Below the pieces are notes generated by a model. That model was given only the letters and a program-made list of their open reading frames with translations, was not told the DNA's origin and ran no database searches. Position numbers and translations under genes: made by a program. 64,000 bases of DNA from Luidia sarsii (taxonomy: Eukaryota; Echinodermata; Asteroidea; Paxillosida; Luidiidae), in NCBI GenBank assembly GCA_949987565.1, contig OX465107.1, positions 10,235,721 through 10,299,720 on the forward strand, written 5' to 3'. Below, piece by piece: positions 1-10,938 of this stretch. Position 1 is the first letter of the stretch. Every line of letters begins with the position of its first letter.

Positions 1-470
1 CCCAGTGTACATGTATTGTATATGTAGTACATGTACGTACATGTACAGACGTCATGTACATGTACATGTACATGTACATGTGTACATGTACATAGATGTA
101 CATGTACATGTATTGATACTGCCGACAGCGCATGTATACGTGTTCCAGCACTAGCCTAGATTATTCTACGCCAGCAACCCGAACAACTTTGTGTAAAATG
201 TCAAACCCATGGCCAGTGCATGCAAATCAGTTGAGCTCGCACTCTCTAGAAAATGTTATACATTATCAGAACTAGAACAGCAGCTTGTTGAGCACGGGTT
301 ATGGTATACACGAATTTAATGCAGGGACACGCTATGTACATGTACTACAGTACATACAGTACAGTACATAACATTAATACTGTACAGGGTACATGTATGT
401 AATGTACTGTACATGTTCATGTACTGTACATAATTATACATGTACATGTACATGTACATGTACAATGCCT
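1..470. repeat. (GTACAT)n palindromic microsatellite tracts
   Basis: Repeats of the self-complementary hexamer GTACAT/ATGTAC, interrupted by single-base variants, fill about 1-120 and 330-470. The same microsatellite recurs at about 1120-1290, 3258-3340, 5180-5310, 5570-5700, 6205-6255, 7585-7710, 7915-8010, 9900-10110, 10660-10745, 18720-18770 and 26205-26240. Short open frames across these tracts (rich in Met-Tyr, His-Val or Cys-Thr) are artefacts of the hexamer. Confidence 0.95.
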
Positions 471-1610
471 CCGTAAAATGACAGTAGATAAAAAAAAATA
501 CTAATCCAGAATTTTCCGTTGTTGTTTTGATCCCCTTTTATTTATTCAAGGTGACCATTACCAGGAATCTCGTGCATGGTTTAAAGGCTTTGATCTAGGC
601 TCATGTCATCAAAATCGAATGAATGTTGCGGGGGGTTGATACATCGGAAAGTGGCCAAAAAAGATTAAAGTTGTACATGTACTTCTATTATTAAGTTTGA
701 CCATCAAAGTTTCCAGATATAATTTTACATCCCGCCTGCTAAGAATCCAAACCAAAAAGGGTTGCAGCAGGGGGAAAAGGCTTAACATATATCCTAAGAA
801 TCCGCAATTCACATCTTCAGAGGTAAATATTCACGTCCCGAGAATTAAAAGTACAGTACATAGGCATTCAGATCCCTCCATGTCTATGATGCAATTCAAT
901 GAATCAGCAGAGATTATTCTACGCCAGCAACCCACGGACGTGTATAATATACACGTCCGTGCAGCAACCCCAAAAAACTTTGTGGTCAGAGGTCAAACGT
1001 ATGGCCAATGCATGCAAATCAGTTGAGCTCGCGCGCTCTAGAGAATGTTATACATTATCAGAACTAGAACAGCAGCTTGTTGAGCACGGGTTGTGTGCAG
1101 GGACGCGCTATGTACTATACTACAGTACATACAATGTACATGTATACATGTACAAAATGTACATGTACAGTACATAATACTGTACAGGGTATGTACAGTA
1201 CTGTATGTACAGTGTGTACATTATTATGTACATTACATGTTCATGTACATGTACAAGTACATGTACATGTACATTGTACATGTACACTGTACGATGCCTC
1301 CGTAAATTACAGTAGACAAAATTACTAAACCAGAATTTTCCGTTGTTGTTTTGATCCCCTTTTATTTATTTAAGGTGACCATTACCAGGAATCTCTTGCA
1401 TGGTTTAAAGGCTTTGATCCAGGCTCATGTCATCAAATTCGAATGAATGTTGCGGGGGTTTAATACATCGGAAAGTGGCCAAAAAGAATAAAGTTGTACA
1501 TGTACATCTATCAAAGATGACAGATATAATTTCACATCCCGCCTGCTAAGAATCCAAACCAAAAAGGGTTGCAGCAGGGGAAAAGGCTTAACATACATCC
1601 TAAGAATTCA
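110..1610 (+). repeat. Tandemly duplicated ~0.75 kb unit with conserved ATGCAAAT
   Basis: Positions 110-830 and 860-1610 are two direct copies of one unit. The order is a GATTATTCTACGCCAGCAACCC block, a GCATGCAAATCAGTTGAGCT block, a (GTACAT)n tract, a CCTCCGTAAA block, then TTTTCCGTTGTTGTTTTGATC and a TTGCGGGG block. Parts recur at 5330-5600 (inverted), 6240-6400, 7690-7890 and 18480-18900. The octamer ATGCAAAT is kept at 220, 1012, 5432 (minus), 6388 and 7833. No protein is encoded. The unit looks like a non-autonomous element that carries the GTACAT microsatellite with it. Confidence 0.8.
925..970. mobile_element. 28-bp near-perfect palindrome with 9-bp flanking direct repeats
   Basis: Compared with the other unit copy (around position 170), positions 934-961 are an extra 28-bp segment. 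It starts ACGGACGTGTATA and ends with the reverse complement around one central base. It is flanked by perfect 9-bp direct repeats CAGCAACCC at 925-933 and 962-970, of which the other copy has only one. This is the footprint expected of a minimal insertion with a 9-bp target-site duplication. Confidence 0.75.
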
Positions 1611-2244
1611 CAATTCACATCTTCAGAGGTAGCCTCAGGTTCCGTAGGCTTGGACAAAAATTAAACACCCAAATTAATGTCCAAGTTGCATGTCTGGATT
1701 ATCTCCATAAATGGTTACGATCCCTTGGAACTTGGGAAGTAAATATTCACGTCCCGAGAATTAAAAGTACCCTCCGACCGGAAAATAATCTCCTGGCGTT
1801 CGACGTCCGTGGACCCATTGTTAATGGGTTGGGGGGGGGGAGGGCGGTGGCGGCAATTTCTTTGAGTTTGCCAGCCGATATTTCCTGGATGGCGTTCGCT
1901 GCTGGGTTCACCGTCTGCATCTGACAGGGAGAAGAGCTTCTAGCCAATGAAATGGGCGGATTTCTTGTAAAAAGATACTCCTCGACTTTCTCTGTGATGG
2001 GATTTTTTTGCAACCTGTATAGTTCTAGCCACATAGTGCTGTGGTTTTCGTTTCGTTTTCGTTTGTTGCTAAACTAGCTGAAACATCAGAGCCAGGGTTC
2101 ACGCTATTTGCCTACTGTGTTGGGTGTCGGAAGAAAAACTGGTCCTGTCATGGACTAAGAGTGGGAATATTAAATTTCTAGTCCACGTCAACGTCATCCC
2201 TCCATCAAGTCATTTCGACCACTTTTTTCTAACAGAAGGTGATT

Positions 2245-2397
2245 TAAAATTTAGTGGGCCTGACGTTTCGATCCTAGCTGGACCTTTCTCAAAGGCAGAG
2301 TGACAAGGACAACAGATACATTTACACGAAGGAAGGGGAAAGAGAGTGAATAGGACACGGATGAGAAACAAAGGACAAAGAGTAAAGCTGGTAGGGT
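2245..2397 (-). mobile_element. Penelope-like element 3' fragment with 10-bp TSD
   Basis: A 153-bp copy of the PLE 3' region, read on the minus strand, interrupts the segmental repeat. The direct repeat GAAGGTGATT at 2235-2244 and 2398-2407 flanks it exactly, and the second block copy (around 20110) has no insert here. The fragment holds the CTTTGAGAAAGG stem-loop GAAACGTC motif and the conserved CACTCTGCC block, and is 5'-truncated in the element's own orientation. Confidence 0.85.
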
Positions 2398-2749
2398 GAA
2401 GGTGATTCAATTGAGAGTTGAGACCGCCCGCACCCCCAGAAAACTGGCCAGAATGGGGGGGGGGGGTGTGTGCAGGATGAGTGGGAGAGAATTTTCTACC
2501 GCAACCTTTGAGGTCGACATGAAAAGCCGTGGCGGTGCAGAGAAAGCCGGGAACTGTCGGTACTCCTGTACGTTGAAGATTAAGTACATTACTGCTGTAT
2601 TATTGGCTGGATTCGGCCAACCTATAAGGTGTACAGTTGAATTTTCGGCACAGTTACACATGTACTACAGCGTTTTGATCTGGGCCGCACTGAGTTCTGA
2701 TTCGTCCACGCATTTAGCTAGCGGCCGGCGTGGAGAACCCCCCCCCCCT

Positions 2750-3145
2750 CCCCGTGCTTGTCACGCCCCCGCGCATTTACCCCGCAGACCCACGAATTTA
2801 TGTGTGTGTGGTGCGGTGGATTCCCCCCACTTTAGCGCGTGCCACGCCCCCGCGCGCTAGCCTCGCGGACCCACGACTTTAGCGCGCGGGGTGCGTGTAA
2901 ACCCCCCCTTAGCTCGAGCCACGCCCCCCGCACTTACCTCAAAAGCCCACGACTTTAGCGCGCGGGGTGCGCGTAAACCCCCCTTAGATCGAGCCACGCC
3001 CCCACGCACTTACCTCAAAAGCCCACGACTTTAGCGCGCGGGGTGCGCGTAAACCCCCCTTAGCTCGAGCCACGCCCCCCCCCCCCCCCCCCCCGTACTT
3101 ACCTCAAAAGCCCACGACTTTAGCGCGCGGGCCCGCGCGGGCCCT
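2750..3145 (+). repeat. GC-rich ~76-bp tandem repeat
   Basis: About four to five units contain the words CCACGACTTTAGCGCGCGGG, AGCTCGAGCCACGCC and CTTACCTCAAAAGCCC, spaced by about 76 bp (starts near 2870, 2946, 3023 and 3112). A poly-C run interrupts the last unit. GC content is far above the surroundings. No ORF is supported. Confidence 0.85.
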
Positions 3146-3258
3146 GCCGGTTGCTATGCGTCCCCCTAAGCCACTAACAATATTTGTAATGCACCATCTA
3201 TGGGGCCACGCGCATATTGCGCATACACGCGCGCGGGTCTAAATACTTTCGTTACCAA

Positions 3259-5670
3259 CTGTACAGTACAGTATTGTGTACACAAATGTACTGTACATGT
3301 ACAGTACATGTACATGTACATTGTACATGTACACGGACCGCAGTCGCGACCGTATGCATTGTATGCACGAGCTACTCAAGCCGTGTGTTTGTAAAGTGAC
3401 ACTCAGTATTCTCTATTCTCTATTCTCTAGGTCAAAAAAAACAAAAACAAAAAACACTAATATTAACAATTAAAAACGACATCCTTTTTTGGGGGGTATG
3501 GGGGTTAGGAAAAATACTTGTACTAGTACTGGCATTTTTTTTGTATTCTCACCTTGGCCATAAGATGGCATTATTAGTTGTTAGTTTTTGCTAATTTGTT
3601 ACTAAACCTTGAGTTACATATAGTTTCTTATTCCTCCATTTAATTCCTTTATTTACTTATTAAGTAGATTACTGATTAAGCTACATGTAGCTGCTGAATC
3701 AATCAATGTTTTCATTATTTATGGCATTGTATGGTCAAATATGTATGTGTACATGTATAAATGTAAGTAGATATTTACCAGTTGGTTGGGCCAACTACTC
3801 ATCACAGCCATCGTATCACTTAATATGGTGTCTCCCAGATTGACTAAAGTTGACTTAAACAGGTAAGTGAACATATTTTTCAAAATTGTTTCTTTGCATT
3901 TACCCCTGAACACTCAAATGCAAATGTAGTACTGTACAGTTCTATTCTACAAGTTTGTGAATTTATAATTGATATGTTTTTGTTTTGTTATGTCATGTTT
4001 GTTCTTCAACTTTCATTTTCAAGTAGTCATGGTAATTAACAATATCCATAAGTATACGTTGGAACCGGAAGTAAATTTTATGAACGTCACCATAGCCTGT
4101 TGAAGTTTGTTACTTTTTTTCATTCCAAGTTGCCATTACCATGACGAATTCAAACATAATTTACTGTTACTCTCATTGGACTGTTTGCCAATCACTACGT
4201 GTTTCTTCCTTTTTCAGTGACACGTATGCTGAATTATTTCTGGCAACTGTTGGAGGACAGGTTTGATATTAATTTTATGTATTCCCTGTTAGAATCTTTG
4301 TAAATCATTCTTATTTTCTTAAAGCTTACCTTTCCGTCATTTCCATAACATTTGTTTGTTCTCTACTCACTGAAGTTAGGTGGCTGTTGTCTCGCTGGAC
4401 TACCTGATGACCTACTATTGTTGGTTCAACACTTGGGAGATTTGGTAAGAATCTCTTCAAAAACGTTGAAGGGCGAGGTAAGATGTATGCCCCAACTAAC
4501 TGTTAAATACATCCGAAAGTACTGGTACTAAGTCTGTGCGTCAAATCAATGTCAATTTGCATTTGTGCCCATTTTGTTTTTTAGCTTTGCTATTAAAAGT
4601 AAGTCAAATTGATTTGTTGATTTAGGTCAAAACTCATCATATATAATTACAAGATGCATAGTAAGAGTAGTGGTAGTAATTTTGTTTGCCTGCTGGGTTT
4701 TTTTTAATCGGTACCAGTTTTGTAATTTTATTCAAATGTAGATGTTTCTTAAAATGATTTCATTCTTCATAGCAGATTCATCAGCGTTTCATTCAAAAAA
4801 ATCATTCTATTTTTGTTTAGTATAGACGCCATTGGGACGCCAACGGTTTTATACTGACATGACTTTTGCTGTAAATCAAAAACATTATTGTGTTTCTTCA
4901 TGCTCAAGATTCCTATTCGAGAATGCAGTTGATCCTATAACCATGATGTACTCATTACTGCCATCAAATCTTACAATCGTGCTCGATCATGACTGTCATG
5001 TAATAAGCATTGCTGAAAAATCCACATAATAATCGTATACATTTACAAACTGGATCGTGATGGATGGTGCATGGAATGGGTTTGTAATACTCGCAATGTA
5101 CATCATGTAAGCTAGGCCTACGTATTGTTTACTGGGTTGGCATTTTTGTCTACTCTCATTTACGGAAGCAGTCGTATACGACGTACATGTACATATGTAT
5201 GCATTATGACTTATATGTATGCATTGTACAATACAATGTACAGTACATGTACTGTACATGTGGTTGTACATACATGTACATGTGTGTACATGTACATGTA
5301 CTGTACATAGGGTGTCGCTAGGGCCATGCATTGAATTGAAGCGTGTGTGCCATAATTATAGCCCGTGTTTAACAAGCTGCTGTTCTAGTTCTGACATGTA
5401 TAACATTTTCTAGAGCGCGCGAGCTCAACTTATTTGCATGCATTGGACATGGGTTTGACCTCTGACCACAAAGTTGTTGGGGTTGGTGGCGTAGAATAAT
5501 CTAGGCTAATGCAATGATTCATGCAGCCCACTGCTGGATGCATGAAACGCGTATGCTCTATCTGCAGTATCAATACATGTACACATGTACCATGTACACT
5601 GTACACAAATGTACATGTGTACAGTACACGTTCAAGTACCGGTACTGCGGTATGTACATGTACATGTACA
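3259..5670 (+). repeat. Left arm of a 2.4-kb inverted repeat
   Basis: This arm is the reverse complement of 7586-9986 along its full length, from AGTATTGTGTACACAAATG at the outer end to AAGTACCGGTACTGCGGTA at the inner end. By eye identity is high, with substitutions, microsatellite length differences and one ~53-bp block near 5350-5405 that is missing from the right arm. Short frames such as 4832-5029 recur in the right arm but resemble no known family. I treat the arm as non-coding. Confidence 0.9.
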
Positions 5671-6553
5671 TGTACTGTACATGTATTGTACATGTTTGCG
5701 TTTGACCCCTGACCAAAAAGTTGCTGGCGTAAATTCACGCAATGATTCATGCAGCCCAGGCCCTCTGGGGATGTGAAACTATTTCTGAAAACTTTGGCGG
5801 TCAACCTTAATAGAACTAATAAAAGCACTGTCTTTATTCTGGTGATAACCACGTTTCGATGTTTTAAAGAAACAGTTTAAAATTTGCTAAGAATCCAAAC
5901 CAATTTAAACTGGTCCAATAAATTAAATGAAGGTCCTTGCAGCAGGAAAAAAATATAATCAGATCCCAAAAAACCCAAGACATCACAATTCGCATCCCCA
6001 GAAGTAGTTTCAAATTCAAAGGCTTAGAAAAAATAATTAAACATCCAAGACAAATATTTCTTGGGGAATTGAGAATTGAATTGATATACCACTTAAGGGA
6101 CAGGTATGATTTTCAAACAAATTATTAATTATTTAAATGGGTGAAAAACACGAAGCAGATTATTGTGTGGGTACGTACCGGTATATACAGTACTTTTGCA
6201 CGCCAGTGTACAAGTACATGTACATGTGTACATGTACATGTACATGTACTTCAATGTAAGGTACAGATACTGCGGATAGCACATACGCTTTCCAGCAGTG
6301 GGCTGCGTGGATCTTAGCGTAGATTATTTCTTTTTAGGCCAGCAACCCAACATCTCTGTGGTCAGAGGTCAAACGCGTGGCCAATGCATGCAAATCAGTT
6401 GAGCTGATTGGAGAAAGTGACCGAGACCTCTTTTAGTGTGATACTTTCGTCCACTTTGGTCAGCTTGAAGAAAAGTCCTTATATCGTCGAAAACCGGTAA
6501 CTGGAGGATACGTACAGTACGTACGTGTATGCAGCCATGCGACCGCTGTACGT
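5671..6553 (+). other. Inverted-repeat spacer, first half: octamer unit plus element A 3' piece
   Basis: About 5700-6180 shows no recognisable feature beyond scraps of the segmental repeat. About 6185-6400 is a GTACAT tract followed by a partial octamer-type unit. About 6408-6500 is the 3' end of element A (AGAAAGTGACC to CGTCGAAAACCGG), followed by a linker to the complete element A. The same 3' end-linker-5' end arrangement occurs at 34480-34640. Confidence 0.7.
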
Positions 6554-7587
6554 GTATCGTGGGAACCCCCGTTTTCGACGTTACATGTTTTCGACGCTTA
6601 GCCTTCTAACTCACATCGCACGATGAAAACAACTCTGTATAACGATCTGAGACTTCGTATCTTACAGTTTGTTTCCTGCTCTTGTCCGTCACCGAAAATG
6701 TGCAAAGTTAAGGCTTTTCCAGTAGGCCAAACTCGTGTGATTCAAAAAGTTGCTCTTTTGGGGTCTATTTTCCTAGGTACAACATTGGCAGTTGCTTCGA
6801 AGCTCCAGTTTTCTTTATTGTTGGTCCTAAAAAAAATCTGAGTGTACCATAACAAACCCCAACATCCGTAGAAAAAAATATTTCACGCAACTTGAGGCAG
6901 TCCGTTCTGGGTAAAAACTATGGAGGCTCCTATAGGGCGTCTCGCTTATATATTTTTTTATTTTTTTTATTATTATTATCTAAAGACAAAAAGTAACATG
7001 GCCCAATAGGCTTTTATAAAAAATGAAACAAATAAAAGGGCAGCTAGAGAAAGTACCAAGAAGGAGGAAATGTGTCTCTTGAGTGATATTGGGAAAGGTC
7101 ATGACTGAAGAAGCAGTGAGAAAGAGGATTGTGGAGTTTTTTTTAAACGTCACAAAAGAAGACATCAACAAGACCAATACGTTTTAAGCATAAATTATAA
7201 ATGATTTGAGGAAAGTGTTAGAAGCAGTGTGGAAAAACAAAAACAAAGATGAACACAAAAAAACATACAGGGAAGAATTTTACAGTGCCACGCAGCATTT
7301 TGAGTTATTTTAAGAATTTATTTTGCGTTTGGCTGCACTGGGACACCTTACTAAACACCACCGACGAAAATAGGTGACGATGCTTACTGCGCGGTGCGCC
7401 GCGGACGTCAAAAAAACCGGGTAATCTTACGGAAGTGACAGGCTTGATTAACCTTCTCTATGATTATTCTAATAGTCTTTTGTGTGGAGAAAGTGACTGA
7501 GACCTCTTTTAGTGTGATACTTTCGTCCACATTGTTCAGTTTGAAGAAAAGTCCTTATATCGTCGAAAACCGGTTATTGGAGGATAC
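6554..7587 (+). mobile_element. Element A, complete ~1.03-kb non-autonomous copy
   Basis: It starts GTATCGTGGGAACCCCCGTT and ends CGTCGAAAACCGG...GGAGGATAC. The ends are imperfect terminal inverted repeats that share GTATC and the core CCG(G)TTTTCGACG. Another near-complete copy is at 26263-27295, with partial copies at 21657-22045, 25250-25745 (inverted), 34160-34850 and 50773-51520 (inverted). It has an AT-rich middle with (TTA)n. A ~72-codon frame starting at the ATG at 6623 recurs in several copies but matches nothing I know. I infer a MITE-like DNA element; the superfamily is undetermined. Confidence 0.8.
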
Positions 7588-9986
7588 ATGTACATGTACT
7601 ACCGCAGTACCGGTACTTGAACATGGTATTTTCTATGACTTATGTACACATGTACATGTACTGTACACATGTACAGTTTACACGGTACATGTGTACATTA
7701 CATGTATTGATACTGCAGATAGCGCATACGCGTTTCATGCATCCAGCAGTGGGCTGCATGAATCATGGCATTAGCCTAGATTATTCTACGCCACCAACCC
7801 CAACAACTTTGGCCAATGGCCATGGCCAATGCATGCAAATAAGTTGAGCTCGCGCGCTCTAGAAAATGGCACACACGATTCAATTCAATGCATGGCCCTA
7901 GCGACACCCTATGTATTATGTACATGTACATGTACTGTACATGTACATGTACTGTACATGTACATGTACATGTACAGTACATGTACTGTACATTGTACTG
8001 TAGGTACATGTACAGTAAGTCACAATGCATACAATTACATGTGTACGTCGAATACGACTGCTTCCGTAAATGAGAGTAGACAAAAATGCCAACCCAGTAA
8101 ACAATACGTAGGCCTAGCTTACATGATGTACATGTACACTGCGAGTATTACAAACCCATTCCATGCACCATCCATCACGATCCAGTTTGTAAAAAAATTA
8201 ATGTATACGATTATTATGTGGATTTTTTTGCAACGCTTATTACATGACAGTCATGATCGAGCACGATTGTAAGATTTGATGGCAGTAATGAGTACATCAT
8301 GGTTATAGGATCAAGTGCATTCTCGAATAGGAATATTGAGCATGAAGAAACACAATGTTTTTGATTTACAGCAAAAGTCATGTCAGTATAAAACCATTGG
8401 CGTCCCAATGGCGTCTATACTAAACAAAAATAGAATGTTTTTTTTAATGAAACGCTGGTGAATCTGCTATGAACTACAGAGAGAAAGGAGTGAGATCAAT
8501 CTACATTTGAATAAAATTACAAAACTGGTACCGATTAAAAAAAATCCAGCAGGCAAACAAAATTACTACCACTACTCTACCTGGTTTGATGAAGTACAAG
8601 GGTGTACTGTGTTATCTGGAACAAATCAATTTGACTTACTTTTAATAGCAAAGCTAAAAACAAAATGGGCACAAATGCAAATTGACATTGATTTGACGCA
8701 CAGACTTAGTACCAGTACTTTCGGATGTTTTTAACAGTTAGTTGGGGCATACATCTTACCTCGCCCTTCAACGTTTTTTAAGAGATTCTTACCAAATCTC
8801 CCAAGTGTTGAACCAACAATAGTAGGTCATCAGGTAGTCCAGCGAGACAACAGCCACCTAACTTCAGTGAGTAGAGAACAAACAAATGTTATGGAAATGA
8901 CGGAAAGGTAAGCTTTAAGAAAATAAGAATGATTTACAAAGATTCTAACAGGGAATACATAAAATTAATATCAAACCTGTCCTCCAACAGTTGCCAGAAA
9001 TAATTCAGCATGTCAATGAAAAAGGAAGAAACACGTAGTGATTGGCAAACAGTCCAATGAGAGTAATAGTAAATTATGTTTGAATTTGTCATGGTAATGG
9101 CAACTTGGAATGAAAAAAAGTAACAAACTTCAACAGGCTATGGTGACGTTCATAAAATTTACTTCCGGTTCCAACGTATACTTATGGATATTGTTAATTA
9201 CCATGACTACTTGAAAATGAAAGTTGAAGAACAAACATGACATAACAAAACAAAAACATATCAATTATAAATTCACAAACTTGTAGAATAGAACTGTACA
9301 GTACTACATTTGCATTTGAGTGTTCAGGGGTAAATGCAAAGAAACAATTTTGAAAAATATGTTCACTTACCTGTTTAAGTCAACTTTAGTCAATCTGGGA
9401 GACACCATATTAAGTGATACGATGGCTGTGATGAGTAGTTGGCCCAACCAACTGGTAAATATCTACTTACATTTATACATGTACACATACATACATGTAT
9501 TTGACCATACAATGCCATAAATAATGAAAACATTGATTGAATCAGCAGCTACATGTAGCTTAATCAGTAATCTACTTAATAAGTAAATAAAGGAATTAAA
9601 TGGAGGAATAAGAAACTATATGTAACTCAAGGTTTAGTAACAAATTAGCAAAAACTAACAACTAATAGTGCCATCTTATGGCCAAGGTGAGAATACAAAA
9701 AAAAATGCCAGTACTAGTACAAGTATTTTTCCTAACCCCCATCCCCCCCAAAAAAGGATGTCATTTTTAATTGTTAATATTAGTTCTGTTTTGGGGGGTT
9801 TTTTTGACCTAGAGAATAGAGAATAGAGAATACTGAGTGTCACTTTACAAACACACGGCTTGAGTAGCTCGTGCATACAATGCATACGGTCGCGACTGCG
9901 GTCTGTGTACATGTACATGTACAATGTACATGTAGATGTACTGTACATGTACAGTACATGTGTGTACACAATACTGTACTGTACAT
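7586..9986 (-). repeat. Right arm of the 2.4-kb inverted repeat
   Basis: Reverse complement of 3259-5670. Inner part: an octamer-type unit (ATGCAAAT at 7833) and GTACAT tracts. Middle (8030-9850): sequence with no recognised family. Outer part: CTAGAGAATAGAGAATAGAG and the GGTCGCGACTGCGG block. It lacks the ~53-bp GACATGTATAAC...AAGCTGCTG block of the left arm, which matches the octamer units at 270 and 1050, so the deletion probably arose in this arm. Confidence 0.9.
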
Positions 9987-10405
9987 ATATCGCACTGCAC
10001 GTGTACACCGCGCTAACGCTGTACACAGTACACGTACATGTAGTACATGTACATGTACATGTACGTACATGTACGCATGTACATGTACATGTACATGTAC
10101 TGTACGTACGGTACGGACGGACGCATTGTGTACAGTCATGCTGGACTGCCCGTAGTCTGGTTGGGGCTCGAGCGATCCTGTACTCGTGCTATGGCAACGT
10201 GGAGGCGAAATTCAGACTCCACTCTCGACAACCTGGGCAACAGTGCAAATAACGGTCGCCCATTATTTTCCCGTAATTTGATGTTATTTCTTTCGGTGTT
10301 CAGTTGCAAAATTGAAAAATCAGAAAGAGGAGAATATAGGCTTAGATTTCATGGTAACATTGAACAAATTGAACGATGTTAATAGGGCCCAGTCGACGAT
10401 CAAAA

Positions 10406-10938
10406 ATGGCGTGTTTTGTCAAGTCCAGGAATAAGAGGAAACAGACGAGTGGCCAGGCAGCAAAGAGTGTGAAATGCTACAAGTATCAGCACATACATGT
10501 ACTGGAGTTGTTGCTGCCATACTTAAAAACAAGAAGGTAGGCACGTTACATTTTAAATACCGATATGAAATTTTGGGAAAGGCAAAGAAAACTGTTACTG
10601 GAAAGTGGATTGAAGCTGCGACCCAGATTTGCAGCTGTGTGTAGGTGTGGGTGTGTGTATGTACATGTATATGTAGTACATACTGTACATGTACATGTTC
10701 ATGTATGTGTATGTGTGTACCGGTAGACATACCGGTACATACATGCATAAAGATATATATATTACTGCAACACGCTATGAACTCACATTTTACGAGATAT
10801 TAAGTGGAAATATGTTGCCTTTGTTTTTAATTTTTCAACAGCAATCAGACGAACATCAGTGTCGAACTGAATGCAGACAGTGGAGATAGCAGCGGAGGAG
10901 ACAGCAGCGACCAGGATGTGGCTAACACACAGTGCTAG
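10406..10938 (+). pseudogene. MADF-domain protein fragment, two exons
   Basis: Exon 1 (about 10406-10536) encodes a basic stretch with SGQAAK, then YKYQHIHVLELLLPYLKTR. This resembles the last part of a MADF (Myb/SANT-like) DNA-binding domain, in which a KSGQAAK-type basic stretch leads into a final helix ending LLPYL. A consensus donor AAG|GTAGGC follows. Exon 2 (10842-10938), after the acceptor TTTTTCAACAG, continues in phase with NQTNISVELNADSGDSSGGD and stops at TAG 10936-10938. The joined reading frame supports a genuine gene tail. The earlier helices of the domain are not visible upstream, so this is a fragment or has an unseen 5' exon. MADF and Myb-like proteins often accompany PIF/Harbinger transposons, and a Harbinger exon lies 1.1 kb away on the other strand. 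It may equally be a host regulator. Confidence 0.5.

Larger units (their letters stand above)
470..2740 (+). repeat. Segmental repeat block, copy 1 (partner 18530-20430)
   Basis: From the TTTTCCGTTGTTG block to GCTAGCGGCCGGCGTGGAGA, this block matches 18530-20430 in order and strand with scattered substitutions and indels. Shared landmarks include GGAAGTAAATATTCACGTCC, TTTGAGTTTGCCAGCC, CTTCTAGCCAATGAAATGGG and TAGTCCACGTCAACGTCATC. The partner lacks the PLE-derived insert at 2245-2397. No conserved ORF spans the block. The CCAAT and GGGCGG words around 1945-1965 look promoter-like but could be chance. Confidence 0.8.

Noticed and set aside
1077..1328. Cys/Thr/Val/His/Met/Tyr-rich short frames (also at 3200, 5125, 5585, 7829, 9840)
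   Set aside because: Translations of (GTACAT)n microsatellite; no family resemblance.
1940..1970. CCAAT plus GGGCGG as a promoter
   Set aside because: The words are in a dispersed repeat, one copy has GGGTGG, and no downstream gene or initiation site is supported.
4832..5029. 65-codon frame conserved in both arms of the giant inverted repeat
   Set aside because: Conservation follows from arm identity. No known domain, and one copy has a codon loss. Not annotated as a gene.
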